From positions 39,109,795 to 39,173,794 of the forward strand of contig NC_092670.1 in NCBI RefSeq assembly GCF_964355755.1: 64,000 nt of DNA, written 5' to 3'. This DNA is from Antedon mediterranea (lineage: Eukaryota; Echinodermata; Crinoidea; Comatulida; Antedonidae). This document shows positions 30,401 to 39,000 of the stretch, piece by piece; positions within the stretch are counted from its first letter, which is position 1, and every line of letters begins with the position of its first letter. The position numbers were made by a program, and so were the translations under genes. The notes below the pieces were generated by a model, which was not told where the DNA came from, made no database searches, and was given only the letters and a program-made list of their open reading frames with translations.

Positions 30401-33400
30401 ATTTTTTAACGTTTTCCATCTTGGCGCAATAGGCTTTCCACAATTTGTTTCCATTATTTTCTTATAAGGCTGAGCTGGATGCATGAGTAATAAACTAATT
30501 GCCTCTATAAAATTAGAAGCAGGAGCCATGCTTGTTACCATTTTATAATTGAAAATGTTTCGCAATGTATATAATGTGATTTATTTATAAGTACGTGTAA
30601 ATATTCTTTAAACACTTATCATACTATAAAGATCCCTAATCTCGTTAATTTAAATATCACAGCTCCAGAGGATACAGAAGATCCCGAGATTAGTAACTGT
30701 CCTGCAGATCAGACAATCGAGGCTGAGTTTGGAAGTGAAACGGCATCTGCTACGTGGACGCCTCCAACTGCAACAGACAATTCAAACACGAGTCCAACAT
30801 TGTCAGTAACTAAGGAACCTGGTTCCGACTTCGACATTGGTATTACTGATGTAGTTTACATTGCACGGGATTCTTCCGGAAATACAGGCAGTTGTCAATT
30901 TAAGATAACTGTTACAGGTAGGCCAAAACGAAACTTGTTTGCAAAAAGAAATGATGAACAAAAGGAAATCTTTCTAAACAATATCAGGGAAGAGTTAACT
31001 CTTGCCTGACAATATTATGTACGCGGTGGTTAGGATGTGCATGCATGAGCGATTTTTAATTGACCAATCAATTGCGTTTATTCTGCCTGAATCCTAACCA
31101 CTTCGTATTACGTCGCGTATACTGGAATAAATTAGTTTCCAATTAAGGCATTCCCCAATTCAAAAGAATAGAATAGCGTTATAGATACAAGACAAATCCT
31201 TTCTAACTGTCATTCTATTCCATTAGGATTTGTTGATTCTGGTGATCCAGTTATAGAAGACTGCCCATCAAATATTAATGAGTTTGTTAGTAGTGGAACG
31301 ACATCATACCAAGTGTCATGGGATCCACCATCAGCAACGGACGACTCTGGTGCTGTGGAAATTACAACAGATTATGAACCAGGTTTTTCCTTCCCTGCCA
31401 ATGAAAATACATTGGTGACGTACACGGCAACGGATGACAAAGGAAATGAAGATTTCTGTACATTTACTGTATCTATAACAGGTAAATATAGTAATTAAAT
31501 AAGTCTGGTTTAGACTAAGATAATATCCTGTATGGAACGCACATTCGATATCGGCTGTTTCATAGAAATGTGTAAAAATAGGTACAATAAATTGAATGTA
31601 TTTTATCTTCATTAGTTGATACAGAAGCACCAACGGTGACAAACTGCCCGACAGACATTACCGAAACTATACTATCAGGAGAAATATCCACATCCGTAAC
31701 ATGGACCTCACCAACTGTCCAAGACAACTCAGGCGATTATACAGTTATATCATCGCCAACGCCCGGATCTGACTTTAACCAAGGAGTGAGGACAGTGACA
31801 TACACAATTTCCGACAATTATGGAAACATAAATAATGATTGTTCCTTCACAGTGACAGTAACAGGTAAATACTTGAGTACACTATATAAATTGGTTATTC
31901 CTGTTTGAGTAACAAAGCGACGCTATTTTTGGCTCCAGTAGCCGCCCATAACAGACACGATATATTGTTGTACCGAGGAAGAGTTCTCCGTAAATCTTAC
32001 CTAACAAAGAGGCAATTCATTGTAAATTGTAATTTGAAATATAAATTGATTTATAAATAAATGAAAAATAATCTACTCACAAAATACATGCATTATATAG
32101 TTCCAAAAGCAACTGGTAAATTCTGAATTACGGGAAATCATTCAATCAATCTTGTTTAATTCCATGAGCCAACGGTGGCAATATGTCGTGTAGGATACTC
32201 ACTCAAGCACATTAAAACGCTTTACACTAAATTTGCATATAGATACGAGTTCAACCTGTCAAAATAATACAGTATGCTAACTTCGCTATGTAAAATTGAT
32301 ACAATATATATTTCTGGAAATAATTTCTTTTTATAACTATGTCTAAATGCTGTGGACATATAATGTCACTTTTGATTTACGACAAGCAACGACCTAATAA
32401 TTGAGTTTCTTGGCTCTCCGTCTTGACAAATTTTTGTGTTTTTTTTAGATCTATTTACTATCCAGAAGAAAACATTAAATTAATGTCATAATTATATTAT
32501 TTTTAATAATTATAGTGGACGAACCACCTACGTTTTCATTCTGTCCGGATAGTAGTAGTATAGATACTGATCTAAACTCAGCATCGGGAACGGCAGTATG
32601 GACAACGCCAGTAGCAGAGGACGACATCGACGGTGCCGTCATACCCACGTCAACATCATCTTCAGGGCAGCCGCTTGGTATTGGCAACAATCCAATTGTG
32701 TATACAGCGACAGATTCCTCCAATCAGGAGACAGAATGTTCTTTCTCTATAACGGTCAACGGTAAGTTGTTTTCTTCTAAAAACATACGAAACATACGAA
32801 ATTTGCTTTAACACATACATTAAAATTGCATTTTAGAGTGGAACTTAAACCAGCCAGTGATTAAAATAATTTGTATTTATTTTTAGACAACCAAGACCCA
32901 GAGTTTATCACCACTCCTGATTCACCAGTGGCATGGGCGCTAGCTGGAGAACCGTCTGCTAGTGTGACCTGGGTCGAGCCAGTGGTGAATGACAACGCTG
33001 ACCCGAGTCCGGTAGTGACGTTGACGGGCGGAACGAATGGAGGGAGTTATGACGTCGGCACAACTACTTTAACGTATATAGTGACAGACGAATCTGGAAA
33101 CTTTGCCACGTATTCTTTCAATGCAATTGTTAACGGTAATTTAATAATCAAAGATAATTCTATTTTTTATAAAAATCTCGAGATATGCATCCTCTTCTTA
33201 CATATAAAGTTTTTTTACAGAATTTTCATTAACCAACCCTTAAAAATAAATTATCTATTTCAGAGGACTTACCACCCCAGTTCACACTCTGTCCCGCAAG
33301 TTCATCTGTAAACACCGACCAGGGTCTTTCTACAGCCACGGAAGCATGGACCACGCCGGTAGCTACAGACGCACGTGATGGAGCAATCACTCCTACGTCA

Positions 33401-35998
33401 TCTTCAAGTTCAGGACAAGAGTTTGAGTTTGGTAGCAATCAAGTGACATACACTGCTGTTGATTCGTCTGGCCAATCTACTCAATGCGTCTTCTTTATAA
33501 CGGTTTTAGGTTAGTGTTCTTGATTGACGGGTTCTATGATAGGGATACACAATACATTCAAGTTATTCCTTCCATGATGATACAGGCATTCATTATAACA
33601 ATCATAACATTGTATGTAGATGGAGAAAATAGAAAGAAGCAGCAACATATTAATACTTTTCTTCTTTTTTTCAGACAATCAAGACCCTCAAATAACACAG
33701 ATAACTCCCCCAGTCCCGGTTACTGCAGCACTTGGTGCGACTACGGCACTTGTTAGCTGGCCAGAACCTACTGTATCAGACAACGTAGATCCAACTCCAT
33801 CAATATTACTAACAGGTGGTACGAATGGAGGCGCCTACGATATTGGAACAACTGATCTCACGTACACGGTTACCGATTCCAGTGGAAATTCAATTACTTA
33901 TGATTTTGAAGTTGTTGTAAATGGTAAATAACGTAGTTGATTTTATTTGTAAATAATACACAATATAAAGAAGCTAATTGCTAAAGCTTGGTTTCCACTA
34001 GCGACGCAACGTAACGAAACCTACACAACGTAAGAAAATGCCCTTCCAATAATTGTGCTTGCCGCCACCTGCGTGAATGTTTGCAGCACTATAATGCGTC
34101 GTCGGTTCCCACTTTGTGATTACCCAATATTGCATTTCAATACGTCACTGCGTTGCGTCGCATCGCTAATGGGAACCACGCTTTAATAAGTATTTTAATT
34201 GTTTCAATATCATTGTTTGCAGAGTTCCCAGAGGACACAACTGAACCAGTTTTCACGTTCTGTCCTGGTGCTGTAACGGTTAACAATTCGCCAGGCCTGG
34301 CAACTGGAGTAGCTTCTTGGACTCTGCCTGTTGCCACTGATGATCGTGGCTCAGTCAGCGTCACACCGACCTTCAGCTCAGGGACTTACGACATTGGAAC
34401 AACACCAGTCGTGTATTCAGCAACTGACGGTGTCAACACGGTAACATGTACTGTATTAGTTCAAGTCATAGGTAAGTCTGTCATTTCTTAAATAAGAAGT
34501 GTTTCCTAAGAAGATCTCTTCTAAACTTTTTCAGGATTAAGGAAGTAAATATCATCTAATCAAGACATGATCTTTACCTAAAACGTTTATTCCGGTTTCA
34601 ATTGTGTTGTTGCTTTTAATTTAATGTGTGTATTTTTAATGGTTTTCTCAAGCGCCTTGAACACCTTGTGGATATGTGCGCTTATCATTTTATCTTACCT
34701 TCATCCCAATAGATAATGAAGATCCAGTTATCAGCAATTGTCCAGCAAATATGAACTATTATGTGCTGACTTTGACGACCGCAGCACTGGTTATATGGGT
34801 TGAACCGGTGGCATCTGATAACAATGCTATCACTTCTTTCTCATCAAATCTTCAATCTGGAGTCCGACGTATGGCAGGGACAGAAACCGTTACGTATACA
34901 GCAACTGATGCAGCCTCTAATACGGACGAGTGCATTTTTGTTATAAATATTCTTGTAGAAACAGGTTCGTTGACTCTGCACATATAACATAGTTACATTA
35001 AACAATACTAGTAATGCCACATCTATTCATGATAAAATTGTATATTATTACGATCATAATTTTGGGACCCCTTTGGAAACAAGCCTTTGGGCTTCAAGGG
35101 TTATCCCCTGCTTCCCATGTTTACAACAAGCCTTTAGGCTTCAAGGTTTATCCCCTGCTTTCCATGTTTACAACAAGCCTTTGGGCTTCAAGGTTTATCT
35201 CCTGCTTTCCATGTTTACAACAAGCCTTTAGGCTTCAAGGTTTATCCCCTGCTTTCCATTGTTATTGTTATCTATTTTTAATCTATTTAAAAATAACCGG
35301 TTAAATTGCGTTATGCAGCAGAAACAGACCCCATGTTTACAACAAGCCTTTGGGCTTCAAGGTTTATCCCCTGCTTTCCATGTTTACAACAAGCCTTTGG
35401 GCTTCAAGGGTTATCTTCTGCTTTCCATGTTTACAACAAGCCTTTGGGCTTCAAGGTTTATCCCCTGCTTTCCATGTTTACAACAAGCCTTTGGGCTTCA
35501 AGGGTTATCTTCTGCTTTCCATGTTCAATTTCTCAAGATTAAAGTTTGTATTATTCTATATATTTATTTTAATTCATATTTTATGCTGTTTTATAAATTG
35601 TACTGTTCTTGGAAAGCAATCAATATTACTTACATAATGACAAACAATTTTAAGTATTTCGTGAATAAATGTACTATTACTAACAAACGTTTTTGTTTCT
35701 CTTCTAGATCCGATAAGCATTATGGGAAGCGTGGTTATGGACGAAATACGAGGAGTTGATGGCACATTCTCGACGACAGCAGGCAACTTACTTATTCCAC
35801 AACTGGAACAAGACGTATGTATTTCCAAACGTATTCATTATTATTAATAATATATGGTTAATCACGATTCATAAAAAAATTCTAATCATAATTATGAGAT
35901 AAATTTGTATATATTACAATGCCATGATTATTAACAATTAAAAACATACGAGTTAGTATTCTACTAAACTATACGGTGTAAAACTAGCTCTTCTCTGA

Positions 35999-36032
<34 letters not shown>

Positions 36033-39000
36033 TTAGGAACTGTACCTTGCGGATACTGAACACAATGCGCACACATTTCTGGATTCCACATCGTCATGCC
36101 ACTCATGGTAACACGAGTTGCAACTGTTCTCAAAACTATAAAATACAATTTAAAATTAATTGAATATGATAACCACAGAAATATAATGTTGATGATTTTA
36201 GTTAGATGATCTGTTCCGAGCAAGTAGTATCGGGAACGTGTTTGCTGGCATTACAGTTTCAATGTACTCATTTGACGATGACGACAACGTGGTGGTGATC
36301 TATAGTGTTGAGTTGGCGTCTGGTTCAACCTTAGTAGCGTCTGACATTGAAAACGCTTTCGAAAATCGTCTCACATCCTTAATGTTTGCTACAGATAATT
36401 TGGTAGTGGCAGCTTCATTTAACGCCGGTAAGACATTTTTATTGCTCTATCATATTTGGCATATTTTAAAGCATGTTAAAATATTATATTAAGCTTAGTT
36501 CCCACTGGACACAACGTAACGCAACCTAGGCAACGTAATAAAATGCCCTTCCAATCATTGTGTTTTCCCCCGCCTGCGGAAAATCAAACCTACGATGTTT
36601 GCATCACTATTGCGTCATCGGTTCCCACTTGTGATTACGAAATACAGCATTTTGCGTCGATACGTCGTTGTGTTGCGTTCTAGTGGGAACCACGCTTTAG
36701 AGGTACGGTTTTCCGTCCAAAAACATTACATATTATTTATTATACAACACGTCTAACAATTTAAAATAATATATTTTGCCAGATCTCATTAGCTTATCAG
36801 GATCTGTGATAATGGATCAAATTCGTGGAGTAGACGGCACATTTTCTGATGCTAGTGCCACTACACTCATTGCACAACTTGAAGACGATGTAAGTGAAAA
36901 TATATTCTATATTTTAAACACTTGATATGTAGACATATACATCTTGATAACCAAAGAAGTTAGATTAAAAAATGTATTTATCTCAATGTAATTGAGACGG
37001 TGTATCACTATACATCATTGGCAACAATCACACGCGAAGCGTAACGAGAGATTGTTTAAGAATGTCATTATACATGTTTCAATACGGATTTAATTTGTTC
37101 TTGCTTTGTTGTTTAGTTAAATGCCTTGTTGCAGAGTAGCAGTATCTCTCCTGATTTTGCCGGATTAACAATAACAAGTAACGCATTCGATGACGACAAT
37201 AACGTACTCATAGAATTTAATACATATCTCGTGGCCGATTCTACACTGTCCACAGCAGATATCGAAGCTGCGTTTTATGCTGCGTTGACAGATGGAACTA
37301 ATTTTGATACAAATGACGTCGTTGTGGCAAACACGTTTATTATTGGTGAGTAGGACTAATATACTTTCACTAGAAAGAATCAAATAAGGACTACTATTCC
37401 ATTTTTAGTTTACTTACTTTGAAATGATAAGCTCATTCTAAAGCGTGGTTCCCACTAGCGACGTAACGCAACGCAACGCAGCGACGTATTGACGCAAAGT
37501 GCTGTATTGCGTAATCACAAGTGAGAACCGACGACGCAACATTGCAAACATTGCAGGTTGCGTATATTGCGTTACGTCGCGACGCTAATGGGAAGAAAAC
37601 ACCCCGAGTTCACAAAACCGGCGACCGATAATTGGAAATAGTGTGCATTAAAGATTATCTTGTTTAACTTGTGCAAAAACAATACAGGTGAGGATGTGTG
37701 CGCTACTTCACCTTGTCAAAACGATGGAGTTTGTCAACGAGTTGGCACAACCTATACCTGCACATGCGCAGATGGCTACCAAGGAACCAATTGTGAATCA
37801 GGTAAGCGTTTGACCTTTGTTAAGTTTAACTAAAATATGAAAACATCTTTTTTTTTCAATAACACAATGTTTAAATTATTTTAGTTTCAAATGTTAAAAC
37901 TCACTAACATTATTATTGAAACTAAGATTTCAAAATTACTGTTCCCACTAGTAGGCCACTATAAGTAAATCTGGATATGTAATAATTGTTATTTACATCT
38001 GATTTGTTTAGACATAGATGAATGTGCAGCCAATATTTGCAGGAATGATCAAGTATGCACAAACCTAATTGGTTCCTATATATGTGAATGCGATATTGGG
38101 TTTTTTGAGATTTCTTCAACCTGTGTCGGTAAGTTCAAACAGACAAAAACCTATAAGTTCTGTCTACACTATTAAACTAGTTTTTGACAAAACAAGTGTG
38201 ATGTGCCCAAATATGGTAGTGATATGTCCAAATATGATAGTGATATGACATCATTATGTCCATATATGGGCAAATCACATGTCACATAAAGTTTGATAGT
38301 GTAGACAGAGCTTAATAGAAATGAATACATTATTTAACGAATTAACGTTTGGGAAACGCAAGTTAATCTAAAACCAACATTTCAATCTACTTTTTAGCGG
38401 TTCGACAAATCACCGGCGGATTTACTATCATTTCAATTGGAGTTGATGACGCTACGTTTACCGAGGCGTACAACGACCCTTCGTCAGATGAGTACCGGGA
38501 ACTGGTTGCTATCATCATTGAAGCAGTAAGTAGTAAAGTACTTAAGCCTATTGTCACAAACAGAAGGAAATTTACAAATAAGGATAATAATAATAATATA
38601 ATAATAAACTTGAATAATATACCGGTACATCATTATTATTTGTTGATTTAAACACCAACATTACGCCCTCTTTAAACATTAGATTTCTAAAGATCTTTGG
38701 CCCTTTTGGGAGAAAGAAGCATGTATTTGAAAAAGTATAACGTCCACACCGCCATGTGCAATGATCGAATGGCGCTATATACATTAACAATATTAGTTTA
38801 AAAATTATTATATTACTCGTCAGTGACGCTACAAACAAAATGGTATCAATGCAGTATCAAGCTTTGCATGGAGCGTGAGACTATTTATAGTGATCAATAA
38901 CGCTATTGCACTTTCGCACCTAAACGGGGCATAAGACTTCACGATCACTCATGCACTATCACCGCCGCGCAGCGAGTGAATGTTTTTAAATTGGGTAAGG

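Noticed and set aside
35014-35759. Several overlapping ORFs of 78-166 codons
   Set aside because: They are made by the 47-base minisatellite passing through all frames; there is no domain and it lies in an intron.
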